This document shows, one piece after another, positions 1 through 9,283 of a stretch of DNA of 64,000 nt (positions are counted from its first letter, which is position 1; the number at the start of each line of letters is the position of its first letter). The notes below the pieces were generated by a model, which saw only the letters and a program-made list of their open reading frames with translations, searched no databases and was not told the DNA's origin. Made by a program: the position numbers and the translations under genes. This stretch comes from Luteolibacter arcticus (GTDB lineage Bacteria; Verrucomicrobiota; Verrucomicrobiia; Verrucomicrobiales; Akkermansiaceae). The stretch spans positions 248,001 through 312,000 of the forward strand of contig NZ_JAPDDT010000003.1 in the NCBI RefSeq assembly GCF_025950235.1, written 5' to 3'.

Positions 1-1010
1 TAAAATTCGCTCCAATCATCAAATGACTCGAGCATTCCCTCGGGAACCTGATCGCCTGGATTCCGCTCCACCCACGCCTGCATGACCTCACCGCCGTCCC
101 TTTGTCCTGTGGTAATCAGAAGCCAGGATACGAGTGCCTGATCCAGCGCGGCGCGGTCGTCCGGGGAAACCTTCAGCTCTGACAATGTTGAATAAGCGCG
201 CATCGGATCGTCATCACCCTCTCGCCTGAGCAACCCCTTCCACAGGGCCATCGCCTCTCCATGAGGTGAATCCGCCGCCCGGGCGAGCAGGTCAGCGCGA
301 CCCTCCGGAACGCCTTCACGTCGGGCGTAGCTTTCTAACACATTTTCCCGAATCTCGGCATCCACCTTGGCGAGACGCCGTTCGAATTCGGCGGGATCGC
401 TCTCCGCAAGCGCTACCAGTGCTTTCTCCCGGTAGGAGTCGAGGTATTCCGCGATCACTTCCGGAACTTCGCCATCCAACCAATCCAACGCTGCGACGGG
501 ATCATGTTCCAACCAATGATCCATGGCGTCGTCCACGTCACCCTCGCCTTCTTCCGTCGGATTTCCGACCAATGAACGAATCAAAGAACTCCCGCTGCGC
601 CGGGCTAGTATCTTCAGCACCATCTGGCGCAACAGCAGCGGCACATCCCTGTCGTAGTCTGTCTGATCGAGCGACTTCAGCTCCCTCAGCCACGCCTCGA
701 GATCCGCAACCGGAGCTTTCTCCAGCAACCTCAGGGTGTCGTCGCGCAGCTCATAGTCCACCCTCGGTGCCGGAGATGCCTCCCAGCGCTCCCTCACTTT
801 CTCTTTCGCTTCCTGCCACGAGCGGGCACCCGCGACATCCCGCGTCAGGCTACCTCTGAAGCCCGCCTCAAATCCTGCTGTGGGGTGACTCGGCGAACCG
901 CCGTCGCGATCCCGCGCGCCGGCGGACCTTCTCGCCACTTTGTGACCCGCAGCGAACGCCACCGCGATCCCGGCAACCATCAGCCCTTGCAACATGGCCC
1001 TGCGCTTCAT
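1..1010 (-). CDS. Hypothetical membrane-anchored protein, C-terminus cut by window edge
   Basis: Reading the minus strand from an ATG at 1010 gives 336 codons without a stop, running off position 1, so the C-terminus is missing. The protein starts MKRRAMLQGLMVAGIAVAF, a short basic N-terminus and one hydrophobic segment (about residues 5-21), followed by a charged, mostly helical region. Motifs of the type DPVAALDWLDG and ESDPAEFERR suggest degenerate helical repeats of about 35 residues, a style common in Verrucomicrobia hypothetical proteins. The start overlaps the stop of the upstream gene by four bases (ATGA), so the two are probably translationally coupled and co-function. I do not recognise a named family. 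A role at the inner face of the envelope is inference only. Confidence 0.72.
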   Translation of the reverse strand, partial: MKRRAMLQGLMVAGIAVAFAAGHKVARRSAGARDRDGGSPSHPTAGFEAGFRGSLTRDVAGARSWQEAKEKVRERWEASPAPRVDYELRDDTLRLLEKAPVADLEAWLRELKSLDQTDYDRDVPLLLRQMVLKILARRSGSSLIRSLVGNPTEEGEGDVDDAMDHWLEHDPVAALDWLDGEVPEVIAEYLDSYREKALVALAESDPAEFERRLAKVDAEIRENVLESYARREGVPEGRADLLARAADSPHGEAMALWKGLLRREGDDDPMRAYSTLSELKVSPDDRAALDQALVSWLLITTGQRDGGEVMQAWVERNPGDQVPEGMLESFDDWSEF

Positions 1011-1918
1011 CGTTCGTCCCCGGTAGCCTCCTCCGCCTCCTCCCGCGCATCCTCTTCCTCTTGCGCCGCTTTCCCCTCCTTCTCCCAGATCAAGGAAGCC
1101 GCCTCGGCCGCTTCGGCATCCACTTTCGCCCACTCCTCAGCCAGCGTATTGCGGGCGCAATAGTATCTCACGTAGGCCCGGGGATGGAGATCCGCGGCAG
1201 CTAGAAACGCGGCCCGCGACTCAGGTGAACCGGCGGCCTTGCCCGCACGGGCTCTGCACAGCAGCTCCGCCACCTCGCAGTTCTCATCATCCAGCCGCAG
1301 CACCTCCTTGAAGGCAGTCTTGTCGTCCCGATCCGAAAGACTGGCGACCAGCATCTCAGCAACTTCTCCCTGCACGGTCTGGGTGCAGTTCCAGATTCCC
1401 CCGTCCCTGCTCACCGCCTTCCAAGCCGCCACTCCGCCACCCTGCTTGATCCACGCCGCGATAACCGCCTGCCGTCGCCACGAAAACCCCTTCGGATCCC
1501 TCGCCTTCGCCGCCGCATTCGCCGCCACCGGATCAAGCTCCCCCCAGCGATAGAAAAGCATCTCCGCCAAATCCCCCGACTGCATGTTCGGTCGCGGCCG
1601 CGCCTCCAGATCCCCGACCGCGGCCTTCACCTCTTCCTCGGTGAACGACCGAATATGCCGCCAATGCTCCCGTACATCGAGCGATCCATCGATGACCGAC
1701 TGAACGAACCCGCGCGCTGTAGCCGACCCCGCCGCCCTCGCCTCCGGTGGCCTCTCCCTGACCTTCGTTGCAGTGCTAACACCCCGTTCCGCATCCGCCA
1801 CCGCCGCGTCATCCCTCACCGAGCCCCACCAATACCCCGCACCCGCACCAGCAGCCAAAACCATGGCCGCCACGAACCAAGCGTGGCTAACAGCATCTGG
1901 CTTTCGAGGGGAGTACAT
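1007..1918 (-). CDS. Hypothetical membrane-anchored helical-repeat protein
   Basis: Protein of about 303 residues starting MYSPRKPDAVSHAW. An in-frame upstream TTG at 1978 would add 20 residues, but the ATG at 1918 places the basic stretch directly before the hydrophobic segment (about 14-31, ending in AGAGAGYWWG) and is preferred. The rest is soluble, Ala/Glu-rich and helical, with the phrase RWGELDPVAANAAAKARDP matching the DP-x-AA repeat seen in the downstream partner. The tail (from about residue 270) is strongly acidic with many Glu and Ala. It ends in an ATGA overlap with the next gene, so the two form a coupled pair of similar architecture. No enzyme motif is visible; the family is not recognised. 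Confidence 0.72.
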   Translation of the reverse strand: MYSPRKPDAVSHAWFVAAMVLAAGAGAGYWWGSVRDDAAVADAERGVSTATKVRERPPEARAAGSATARGFVQSVIDGSLDVREHWRHIRSFTEEEVKAAVGDLEARPRPNMQSGDLAEMLFYRWGELDPVAANAAAKARDPKGFSWRRQAVIAAWIKQGGGVAAWKAVSRDGGIWNCTQTVQGEVAEMLVASLSDRDDKTAFKEVLRLDDENCEVAELLCRARAGKAAGSPESRAAFLAAADLHPRAYVRYYCARNTLAEEWAKVDAEAAEAASLIWEKEGKAAQEEEDAREEAEEATGDER

Positions 1919-2224
1919 AGGAGAGCGAACCAGCCGGTCCAAAAGATGTCGGAACCTTAAAGACTCCGAATCCCACAAGAATATTCACCCGAACCGCTTT
2001 GCAAAGGTCGCTTCTGGCCCGCGCCCTTGGACTGCGGTGACTCGTCGCCGCTTTCATGCAGGCGACTTGTCGCCGTGAAGCGCCCTCCGGCTGCCTAAGC
2101 CTGCCCGAAGCCAACCAGCGAACAATCCGGAAATCCGCAGCAACTCACTCCGTCATCTGTCCGAAAAAAAGTGAGACATCCCCCGGAAGAATACTCATCT
2201 TCCTCCTATCCCTCCCAGAATCCG
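1919..2224. other. Divergent intergenic region, no gene seen
   Basis: About 300 bp separates the leftward membrane protein pair from the rightward giant secreted protein. Both promoters should lie here. I see no convincing -35/-10 pair, terminator hairpin or small gene with a ribosome site. Confidence 0.4.
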
Positions 2225-5200
2225 ATGACATCCCCGCTCATCCCCCTCCTCGCCACCCTCCTTCTTGCCCTCTGCCCGGCTTTCGGCGGCCCGGCGTTTT
2301 CCAAGTTCGTCAATCCGAACTCAAACGTCAGCAACGGCTCCTTCGGTCAATCCGTCACCCTCCTCAGCACGGGGAATGTCGTCATCACGGATCCGACCGT
2401 CGATCTCGGCGGCGAAGCCAGGGGCGCAGTCTATCTCTTCAATGGAGCCACCGGCGCGCTGATCAGCACACTCCGCGGCGCGGCCGACTATGATCAAATC
2501 GGCAGCGGTGGGGTCAAAGCGCTCACCAACGGAAACTTCGTGGTGATCAGCCCGGCTTTCGATGGTTATCGGGCTGCGGCCACCTGGGGCAGTGGCACCC
2601 TCGGTGTCAGTGGCGTCGTCTCCGCCGCCAACTCCCTGCTCAATTCCGTCCCATACGCCGTCGACCTGGAGGTCTTCCCCCTCACCAATGGCAACTATGT
2701 GGTGACCAATGACGAATGGAAGAACGGAAGCCTGGGTGCCGCCGGCTCCGTCACTTGGGGAAACGGCACCATCGGCGTGAAAGGAGTGATCTCCACGTCG
2801 AACTCGCTGACCGGCTCAGACCTCCTCCACCAGGTTGGTCTTGAGATCACCCCGCTCACCAACGGGAATTTCGTGGTTTACAGCCGCTTGCAAGGCGACA
2901 GGGGGGCGTCCACCTGGGTGGATGGCACCACCGGGTTGATCGGCACCGTGTCGGCCGCGAACTCGCTGGTGGGATCCAACAGCGGGGACCAGGTCGGCGA
3001 GGAAATCACCCCCCTCCCGAACGGAAGCTACCTGATCAGGAGTGCCAACTGGGACAACGGCTCCGCCACCAATGCCGGAGCGGTCACCTGGGCAAGCGGG
3101 ACGTCCGGCATCACGGGAACCATCTCCGCGTCGAATTCCCTCATTGGCTCAACGGCCGACGATTTCGTCGGTTATCAAGACCCTCACATTCTCGCGAACG
3201 GCAACTACCTCGTCCCAAGCATGTGGTGGCACGGCAGCGGCGGTGCAGTACACACCGGCGCCGTCACCTGGGGCAGCAATACCAGCGGCGTGACCGGCAT
3301 GGTCTCCGCTGCGAATTCCCTCGTAGGCACCGCCGCCTATGATGGCATTGCAGAGAAGCCCCTCATCGAGCTCCCCAGTGGCGACTACTTGGTCCAATCG
3401 CCCGATTGGAACAATGGCGCCGTGGTCGACGCGGGGGCGGTGACCTGGGGCAGTGGCTCCAGCGGCGTCAAGGGTGTCGTCTCCGCCGCCAATTCCCTCG
3501 TGGGCACGCTTCATGAGGACAAGGTCGGCCACGACGGGCCGGAGAACAAGGGGGTGACCGTCCTGAGCAATGGCAACTACGTGGTGTGCAGCCGCTATTG
3601 GAAGGCGAAATCCGGCGCGGTCACTTGGGCAAATGGCACCACCGGCCTGGTCGGGGCGGTTTCCACGGCGAACTCCCTGACCGGCGAAGTGGAAACCTAT
3701 TGGGTGGGCACAGATGGCGTCGTCGCCCTGACCAATGGCAACTACGTCGTGTGCAGCGGCCTGTGGGGTCCCGGTGGCGAGGGTGCGGCCACCTGGTGCA
3801 ATGGCATGACCGGGACGACCGGCCTCGTCTCCTCTGCCAATTCCCTTGTGGGACGAGGAGGAGCGGATTTTGTCGGAAGCCAAGGAGCGGTCGCGCTCGC
3901 CAATGGAAACTATGTGGTGATCAGCCCGTCTTGGGACGACGGCATCTTTCCCGGACCTGAGTATCTGGGTGCCGTCACCTGGGGAAACGGCTCTACCGGC
4001 ACTACCGGCCCCGTGACGCCGGCGAATTCCATGACAGGAAGCCAGCACAACGACATGATTGGCTACGATGGCGTCGTCGCCTTGCCGGGAGGAAACTACG
4101 TGATCAGGACTTCCTTCTGCCGCAATGGCGCTGTCATCAATGCCGGTGCGGTCACCTGGTGTTCGGGAAGCGGACCCACCTCGGCCGTCCTTTCTCCGGC
4201 GAATTCGCTCATGGGATCCACAGCGGATGATCGGGTCGGCCAGCAAGAGATCAGCATCCTCTCCAACGGGAACTACCTCGTCTTCACGCCGGAGTGGGAT
4301 GCCGGTGCGGTCACGAACGTCGGTGCCGTCACCTGGTGCTCCCAGGCAACCGGCAAGTCCGGCGTCATTTCCTCCGCGAATTCACTCGTGGGCTCCACCA
4401 CCGGCGACCGCGTCGGCGGGACCGGCTACGGCCACATCACCCTGGCTAACGGAAACTACGTCGTTCGCAGTTTCGCCTGGGACAATGGCGCGATCACGGA
4501 TGCCGGGGCCGTCACCTGGGGAAATGGCACCACTGGGGCGACCGGGGCCGTCTCCGCGCTGAACTCGCTGGTGGGTACCACCGTCAACGAGGGGCTGGGA
4601 TTGGAGGTTTCCAATGACGCCTACACGCCCTCCACCCCGGGGCTCCTCGCGCTTCCAGGGGGAAACTATCTCGTGCGCAACAGCCTGTCGGCTCCTACGG
4701 CGGCGGAACGATGGAAGCGCGTGGCATGGGGCGATGGCAGCACCGGCCTGACCGGCTCGCTAAACATTGGCAACTGCGTCACCTCTGCCGCCCAGGGCAT
4801 GAATCTGCGAGAGGCCATCATCGATGCACCCCAGGGTAATTTCATCATCCCCATCACGAAGGACTACACCTCCTCGGCAAACGCGGTGATCGTCGGCTCG
4901 CTCGCGGATGGCTTCGGCCCGCCCGGCGCGGTGCAGTCGGACGCCGATATCGAACAGCCGCCGGGCACCCCACGATCGCCGGGCACCGGCACGGTCGCCT
5001 TCGGCACGCTCGTCACGGGTCAGGAGTCCACGCTCACCTTCGCCCTCGTCAATCGTGGCGGCCTCCCTCTTACCAGCATCTCCGGCAGCCTCTCGGGCAC
5101 GGGTGCCGCTGCCTACACCATCCTCTCCCTGCCCTCCTCCGTCCCCGCGCGGAATGTCGCTTATTTCACCGTCAAGTTCACCAGCACCACGGCCGGCTCG

Positions 5201-7591
5201 AAACCCGCCACCCTCCGCATCACCAGCTCGGATCCGAACGAAAGCCCCTATGACATCAGCCTGACAGGCACCGTCGTCGCTCCCGCACCGGAGATCGCCG
5301 TGGAAAAGGATGGTGCCAACGTGGCTGATGGCGGCAGCGCCGGCTTCGGACTCGTCTCCCTGGGCGGTAGCAGCGACATCACCTTCACCATCCGGAATTC
5401 CGGCAACGCGGACCTCGTCCTGAGCGGATCTCCGCGCGTCGCGGTCACCGGCACGAATGCCGCTCAATTCGTGGTCACCTCCATGCCCGCCTCCCCGGTC
5501 GTCCCCGGTGGCAGCACGACCTTCACCGTGCGGTTCACCCCTACCAGCTCGGGACCCAAGAGCGCGGCCCTCAGCATCCCTAACAATGACGCCAACGAAG
5601 GGCCCTACGACATCCCCCTCACTGGCACCGGCGCCGTCCTCACGGGAGATGCACTCGATTACACGGCAGTGACATGGACCACCGGCGGCGATGCCTCGTG
5701 GGCAGGACAGACCTCCATCCATCACGATGGCCAGGACGCCGCCGCCAGCGGGACCATCTCGCACGGCCAGGAGTCGTGGATGCAGGCCACCTTCACGGAG
5801 CCCGGCACACTGTCCTTCTGGTGGAAGGTTTCGTCGGAAGAAAACTATGATTACCTGTCCGTCCTCGTGAATGGCAGCGAACTCGAGAAGATCTCCGGCG
5901 AAAAGGCGTGGGAGAAGAAGACCATCGTCCTGGGTGCAGGAAACAACACGATCCGCTGGCGTTACTACAAGGATGCAACCTCCAGCGCGGGCTCTGACAA
6001 GGGCTGGGTGGATCAGGTGGAGCTCGTCCCGCAGGCTGCCGAAATGGCGGTGGACCAGGCAGGTGCGAATCTCGCCGACGGGGGAGCTTTCGACTTCGGA
6101 CCGATGATGACCGGACAAGGGAGAAACGTCGATTTCACCATCCGGAATTCCGGTAGCTCCGCACTCCTGCTCACCGGCACACCGGTCGTCTCCATCACGG
6201 GCACCGATGCCTCGTCGTTCACCGTCGTCGCACCACCGGCGTCCACCAGCGTGAGTGGTCTTGGCGGCAGCACTCCGTTCACCGTACGGTTTACCCCCGG
6301 CTCCACCGGTGCCAAGACCGCCACGCTCTCCATCCAGAACAATGATCCGGATGAGAATCCATTCGACATCATCCTCACCGGCACCGGCACTCCCTTCGTC
6401 TCCCTCGGAAATGCACTCGACTACACGGCAGCCACATGGACCACCGGCGGCACCACTCCGTGGACGGAACAAACGGCGGTCCATCACGATGGCCAGGACG
6501 CCGCCGTCAGCGGGACCATCCCGCACCTTCAGGAATCCTGGATGGAGGCCACCTTCGACGGCCCCGGCACGCTGTCCTTCTGGTGGAAGGTATCGTCGGA
6601 AGAAAACTACGATTACCTGTCCATCCTCGTGAACGGCGGCGAACTCGATAAGATCTCCGGCGAAAAGGCGTGGGTGAAGAAGACCATCGTCCTGGGTGAC
6701 GGAAACAACACCGTCCGCTGGCGCTACTATAAGGATCGCAGCGCAAACAACGGCTCCGACAAGGGCTGGGTCGACCAGGTCGAGTTCCTCTCCCTGGGCG
6801 CCGAAATCGCCATCGACCAAAACGGCATCGATCTCGCCGACGGGGGCAATTTCAACTTCGGATCCGCGGTGGCCGGGCAAGCGAAAGACCTCGTTTTCTT
6901 CATCCGGAACCCGGGAAGCTCCGCGCTCCAGCTCACCGGCTCGCCGACGGTCGCCATCGCGGGCACCGATGCCTCGTCATTCGCCGTCATCGCCCACCCG
7001 GCAGCCACCAGCGTGAGCGCATCCGGGGGCACCACGCAGTTCACCGTGCGCTTCTCGCCCGGCTCCTCCGGTGCCAAGACCGCCACGCTCTCCCTGCCTA
7101 ACAACGACCCCAACGAAGGCCCCTTCGACCTGACCCTCACTGGCACGGGCATCACCGCCGCCGATGCCTTCGCCACCGCCATGACCCAGGCAGGCCTCAC
7201 CGGGAACGATGCCTTGGCCACCGCCGAGCCGCGTCACGACGGCATCAGCAACCTGCTGAAGTATGCCTTCAACATCGACCCCTCGTTACCCTCCGTCGTT
7301 CCGCGGACACTGGTGCCCGCCACCGGCACCTCCGGTCTCCCGGCCATCCAACTGATCGGCACCGGTCCCGATGGCACGATCCGCATCGAATACCTCCGCC
7401 GGAAAGGCAGCGGCCTCATCTACACCCCGCAGGTCTCGGACACCTTGGCGCTCGCCTTGTTCCAGCCCACCACCGCCGTCCCGCAGGTGACCTCCATCAA
7501 CGCCACCTGGGAGCGCGTGATCGTCAGCGAACCGGTCAACCTCACCACCGCCCCGCGCAGGTTCGTGACGGTGAAGGTCGAGTTCCCCTGA
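2225..7591 (+). CDS. Giant secreted repeat protein (GAVTWG-type repeats, choice-of-anchor D and jelly-roll modules)
   Basis: About 1,788 residues. An ATG at 2225 gives a typical signal peptide (MTSPLIPLLATLLLALCPAF); an in-frame start at 2171 would bury it. Residues about 45-860 hold twelve repeats plus one decayed copy, each about 60-70 residues, alternating LTNGNYVV, WDNG, GAVTWGNGTTG and SAANSLVGS. They resemble the repeats of unknown function DUF5650. Then come two choice-of-anchor D type beta domains (FTIRNSG, FTVRFTP, PNNDANEGPYDI). Two almost identical jelly-roll domains follow (TWTTGG, LSFWWKVSSEENYDYLSVLV, GWVDQVEL), each followed by another anchor-D domain. The C-terminus (about 1660-1788) carries LLKYAFNIDP, common at the ends of secreted Verrucomicrobia proteins. 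An exported, surface or adhesive role is inferred; no catalytic site is visible. Confidence 0.85.
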   Translation: MTSPLIPLLATLLLALCPAFGGPAFSKFVNPNSNVSNGSFGQSVTLLSTGNVVITDPTVDLGGEARGAVYLFNGATGALISTLRGAADYDQIGSGGVKALTNGNFVVISPAFDGYRAAATWGSGTLGVSGVVSAANSLLNSVPYAVDLEVFPLTNGNYVVTNDEWKNGSLGAAGSVTWGNGTIGVKGVISTSNSLTGSDLLHQVGLEITPLTNGNFVVYSRLQGDRGASTWVDGTTGLIGTVSAANSLVGSNSGDQVGEEITPLPNGSYLIRSANWDNGSATNAGAVTWASGTSGITGTISASNSLIGSTADDFVGYQDPHILANGNYLVPSMWWHGSGGAVHTGAVTWGSNTSGVTGMVSAANSLVGTAAYDGIAEKPLIELPSGDYLVQSPDWNNGAVVDAGAVTWGSGSSGVKGVVSAANSLVGTLHEDKVGHDGPENKGVTVLSNGNYVVCSRYWKAKSGAVTWANGTTGLVGAVSTANSLTGEVETYWVGTDGVVALTNGNYVVCSGLWGPGGEGAATWCNGMTGTTGLVSSANSLVGRGGADFVGSQGAVALANGNYVVISPSWDDGIFPGPEYLGAVTWGNGSTGTTGPVTPANSMTGSQHNDMIGYDGVVALPGGNYVIRTSFCRNGAVINAGAVTWCSGSGPTSAVLSPANSLMGSTADDRVGQQEISILSNGNYLVFTPEWDAGAVTNVGAVTWCSQATGKSGVISSANSLVGSTTGDRVGGTGYGHITLANGNYVVRSFAWDNGAITDAGAVTWGNGTTGATGAVSALNSLVGTTVNEGLGLEVSNDAYTPSTPGLLALPGGNYLVRNSLSAPTAAERWKRVAWGDGSTGLTGSLNIGNCVTSAAQGMNLREAIIDAPQGNFIIPITKDYTSSANAVIVGSLADGFGPPGAVQSDADIEQPPGTPRSPGTGTVAFGTLVTGQESTLTFALVNRGGLPLTSISGSLSGTGAAAYTILSLPSSVPARNVAYFTVKFTSTTAGSKPATLRITSSDPNESPYDISLTGTVVAPAPEIAVEKDGANVADGGSAGFGLVSLGGSSDITFTIRNSGNADLVLSGSPRVAVTGTNAAQFVVTSMPASPVVPGGSTTFTVRFTPTSSGPKSAALSIPNNDANEGPYDIPLTGTGAVLTGDALDYTAVTWTTGGDASWAGQTSIHHDGQDAAASGTISHGQESWMQATFTEPGTLSFWWKVSSEENYDYLSVLVNGSELEKISGEKAWEKKTIVLGAGNNTIRWRYYKDATSSAGSDKGWVDQVELVPQAAEMAVDQAGANLADGGAFDFGPMMTGQGRNVDFTIRNSGSSALLLTGTPVVSITGTDASSFTVVAPPASTSVSGLGGSTPFTVRFTPGSTGAKTATLSIQNNDPDENPFDIILTGTGTPFVSLGNALDYTAATWTTGGTTPWTEQTAVHHDGQDAAVSGTIPHLQESWMEATFDGPGTLSFWWKVSSEENYDYLSILVNGGELDKISGEKAWVKKTIVLGDGNNTVRWRYYKDRSANNGSDKGWVDQVEFLSLGAEIAIDQNGIDLADGGNFNFGSAVAGQAKDLVFFIRNPGSSALQLTGSPTVAIAGTDASSFAVIAHPAATSVSASGGTTQFTVRFSPGSSGAKTATLSLPNNDPNEGPFDLTLTGTGITAADAFATAMTQAGLTGNDALATAEPRHDGISNLLKYAFNIDPSLPSVVPRTLVPATGTSGLPAIQLIGTGPDGTIRIEYLRRKGSGLIYTPQVSDTLALALFQPTTAVPQVTSINATWERVIVSEPVNLTTAPRRFVTVKVEFP
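2560..4780 (+). repeat. Coding tandem repeats, 12 plus one degenerate, about 190-210 bp each
   Basis: The repeated phrase encoding NSLVGS-type motifs occurs at spacing of roughly 180-220 bp through this segment, with GTCACCTGGGG and AACTACGTGGT as recurrent DNA strings. The last copy (near 4750) is degenerate. Copy number could vary between strains because neighbouring copies are similar at DNA level. Confidence 0.7.
5649..7150 (+). repeat. Two tandem 762-bp coding modules (jelly-roll plus anchor D)
   Basis: The string ATGCACTCGA occurs at 5649 and 6411, a 762-bp period (254 codons). Much of the two units is nearly identical at DNA level, for example the stretch encoding LSFWWKVSSEENYDYLS. 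This suggests a recent internal duplication. Confidence 0.8.
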
Positions 7592-7617
7592 GCCCCTTGT
7601 CCCTGTCTACTCCCTCC

Positions 7618-8052
7618 ATGGACGCCGCCCATTGGCAGGAACTCGCCACGAAATTCTTTCCTGAGCTGGAACCCTTGGCCTTGTCCACCGCATCACCGGC
7701 GGCCTCCGACTCGCTGGAAAACCTCGCCTATCTCGCGGAAGAGGCACACCGCACCGGTGACACCGCCCTCTTGAACCGCATCTACCCCTTCGTTCGATGG
7801 TCGATCCGCAACACCGCCGACGACCGATTGAAAGGCTGGCTCGCCGATTGGTTCTTCGACCGCATCCTCCAAACCAAGCACGCGAAGACCGGCTGCCTCG
7901 ACTATCTCGATTGGGGCGACGTCGACCTCCTTTGCTCGCACTTCACCGTCGAGCCGATGTTCGAAGACACGGAGAACTTCGAACGCCTCTGCAAGGAATG
8001 GAAGAAGCGCTGGTCCCGCAACCAGAAACTCCCCCACCCCGGGTTCGAATAG
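7618..8052 (+). CDS. Hypothetical cytosolic protein, DUF7674-like
   Basis: About 144 residues from ATG 7618 (MDAAHWQELATKFFPELEP); an in-frame TTG at 7597 is less likely. It lies 26 bp after the giant repeat protein on the same strand. No signal peptide is present. The pattern FFPELEPL, followed by a helical stretch (LAYLAEEAHRTGDTALLNRI) and a WF/CLDYLDW segment, recalls small helical proteins of the DUF7674 type, some of which sit in immunity-like contexts. That match is from memory of the pattern and is weak. Tail: RNQKLPHPGFE. Palindromic repeats follow the stop codon. Confidence 0.7.
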   Translation: MDAAHWQELATKFFPELEPLALSTASPAASDSLENLAYLAEEAHRTGDTALLNRIYPFVRWSIRNTADDRLKGWLADWFFDRILQTKHAKTGCLDYLDWGDVDLLCSHFTVEPMFEDTENFERLCKEWKKRWSRNQKLPHPGFE

Positions 8053-8078
8053 CGCTCCACCGCCGCCAAAGGGGCGCG

Positions 8079-8135
8079 ATAAGGAGTGTCGACGTTCCGT
8101 CGAAACGGTGTGGACGGAACGTCCACGATCCTTAT
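8079..8135. repeat. Palindromic repeat family A, copy 1
   Basis: ATAAGGA and TCCTTAT close an element with two inner hairpins, TCGACG/CGTCGA and GTGGACG/CGTCCAC, each with a three-base loop. Related copies are at 31958 and 58865. It sits 26 bp after a stop codon. The wider gene-free stretch 8053-8367 also contains the family D repeat and nothing else recognisable. Confidence 0.75.
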
Positions 8136-8203
8136 GGGGCGCCACAAGGCTCGAAGTACGAGACACACCGTAATTCCCCCGGGAACCCTCCAACTTCCCC
8201 TCA

Positions 8204-8297
8204 AACCGCAAAACCACCCGAAACTCGCGAAAATCGTCAGCCCGGGAATCCCTCCCTGCCTTTCAAATTTCGCGCCTTTTCGCGTTCTTTCGCGGTT
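8204..8297. repeat. Dispersed repeat family D, copy 1 (AACCGC...GCGGTT)
   Basis: Begins AACCGCAAAACC and ends TTCTTTCGCGGTT, with CGCGAA-type short repeats in inverted orientation in both arms. Similar elements are at 27488 and 59930. Elements of this sort (AACCGC followed by short CGC-containing direct repeats) are widespread in intergenic DNA of several phyla. Confidence 0.6.
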
Positions 8298-8367
8298 GCA
8301 TCAAAACGCGCTCGCCGGAATCCATCGCCCGCACCCGCGAGCGATGTCATCCATCCCGCCTCCCTCG

Positions 8368-9183
8368 TCACTGCTCCACGATCTGCTGCGCCACCGAGCC
8401 CTTCGACCGCAGCTTCAGGTTCAGCATCTCCACGCCCAGCGAGAAGGCCATGGCGAAGTAGATGTAGCCCTTCGGGATGTGGAAGTGCAGGCCCTCCGCC
8501 ATCAGCGCGGTGCCGATGAGGATCAGGAAGGAAAGCGCCAGCATCTTCACCGACGGATGCTTCGACACGTAGGAGCTGATTGCACCGGATGACACCATCA
8601 TCACGAGGACCGAGATGATGACCGCCAGGGCCATGACTGTCAGATCTTTCGCCATGCCCACCGCGGTGATGACCGAGTCGAGCGAGAAGATGATATCGAT
8701 CATCGCGATCTGCACCAAGATCGCCCCGAAGGTGGCCACGGCTTTGGTGGCATGACCTTCCTCCTGCCCTTCGAGCTTGTGGTGAATCTCCTTGGTCGAT
8801 TTCCAGATCAGGAAGAAGCCCCCGCCAAGAAGGATGAGATCCTTCACGGAAATCCCGAGCTTACCGCCGGACGCGGCGAGCGCCCTGACGACCTCCTCGC
8901 TGTACATCGCCTGATGGAGGGCCGGGTGAATCGGGATGAAGAAAAGAGGCGCGACCAATCCCATGATCCACTTGAGGGTGAAGAGCAGCAGCAGGCGCAT
9001 TACCATCGCGAGGCCGAGGCCGATCAGGCGGGCCTTCTTGCGGTGCTCCTCTGGCAGGCGATCGACCAGGATCGAGATGAACACGATGTTGTCGATGCCG
9101 AGAACGATCTCTAGCAGCGTCAGCGTGAGCAGGGCTGCCCAAGCATCCGGGCTAGAATACCAAGGGCCGGAAATCTCCGGCAT
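8368..9183 (-). CDS. TerC family integral membrane protein
   Basis: About 271 residues from ATG 9183 (MPEISGPWYSSPDAW), the usual family start just before the first membrane helix LLTLTLLEIVLGIDNIVFI. An in-frame GTG at 9294 and ATG at 9222 would add a hydrophobic stretch not expected in the family. Family hallmarks are the acidic membrane motifs EIVLGIDN (about 22-29) and FSLDSVI in the second half, which are thought to bind metal ions. Seven or so membrane helices are expected. TerC-family proteins act in metal (often manganese) efflux and tellurite resistance; the exact ion here is not determined. It follows sufE on the same strand and may be co-transcribed with it. Confidence 0.88.
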   Translation of the reverse strand: MPEISGPWYSSPDAWAALLTLTLLEIVLGIDNIVFISILVDRLPEEHRKKARLIGLGLAMVMRLLLLFTLKWIMGLVAPLFFIPIHPALHQAMYSEEVVRALAASGGKLGISVKDLILLGGGFFLIWKSTKEIHHKLEGQEEGHATKAVATFGAILVQIAMIDIIFSLDSVITAVGMAKDLTVMALAVIISVLVMMVSSGAISSYVSKHPSVKMLALSFLILIGTALMAEGLHFHIPKGYIYFAMAFSLGVEMLNLKLRSKGSVAQQIVEQ

Positions 9184-9283
9184 CGCCACATTCGCCGCCA
9201 GCAGGGAGAGCCCGGCACCCATGGAAGAAAGGCAATCGACAATCACGAGCGGGAGATAAACCGCTCCCCAAGCGGCTGCAAGC

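Noticed and set aside
4760..6880. 706-codon open frame opposite the giant repeat protein
   Set aside because: Antisense shadow of a GC-rich coding frame; it has no family motifs and its composition (Gly/Asp/Arg/Val-rich) is typical of such shadows. The sense frame has a signal peptide and domain repeats.
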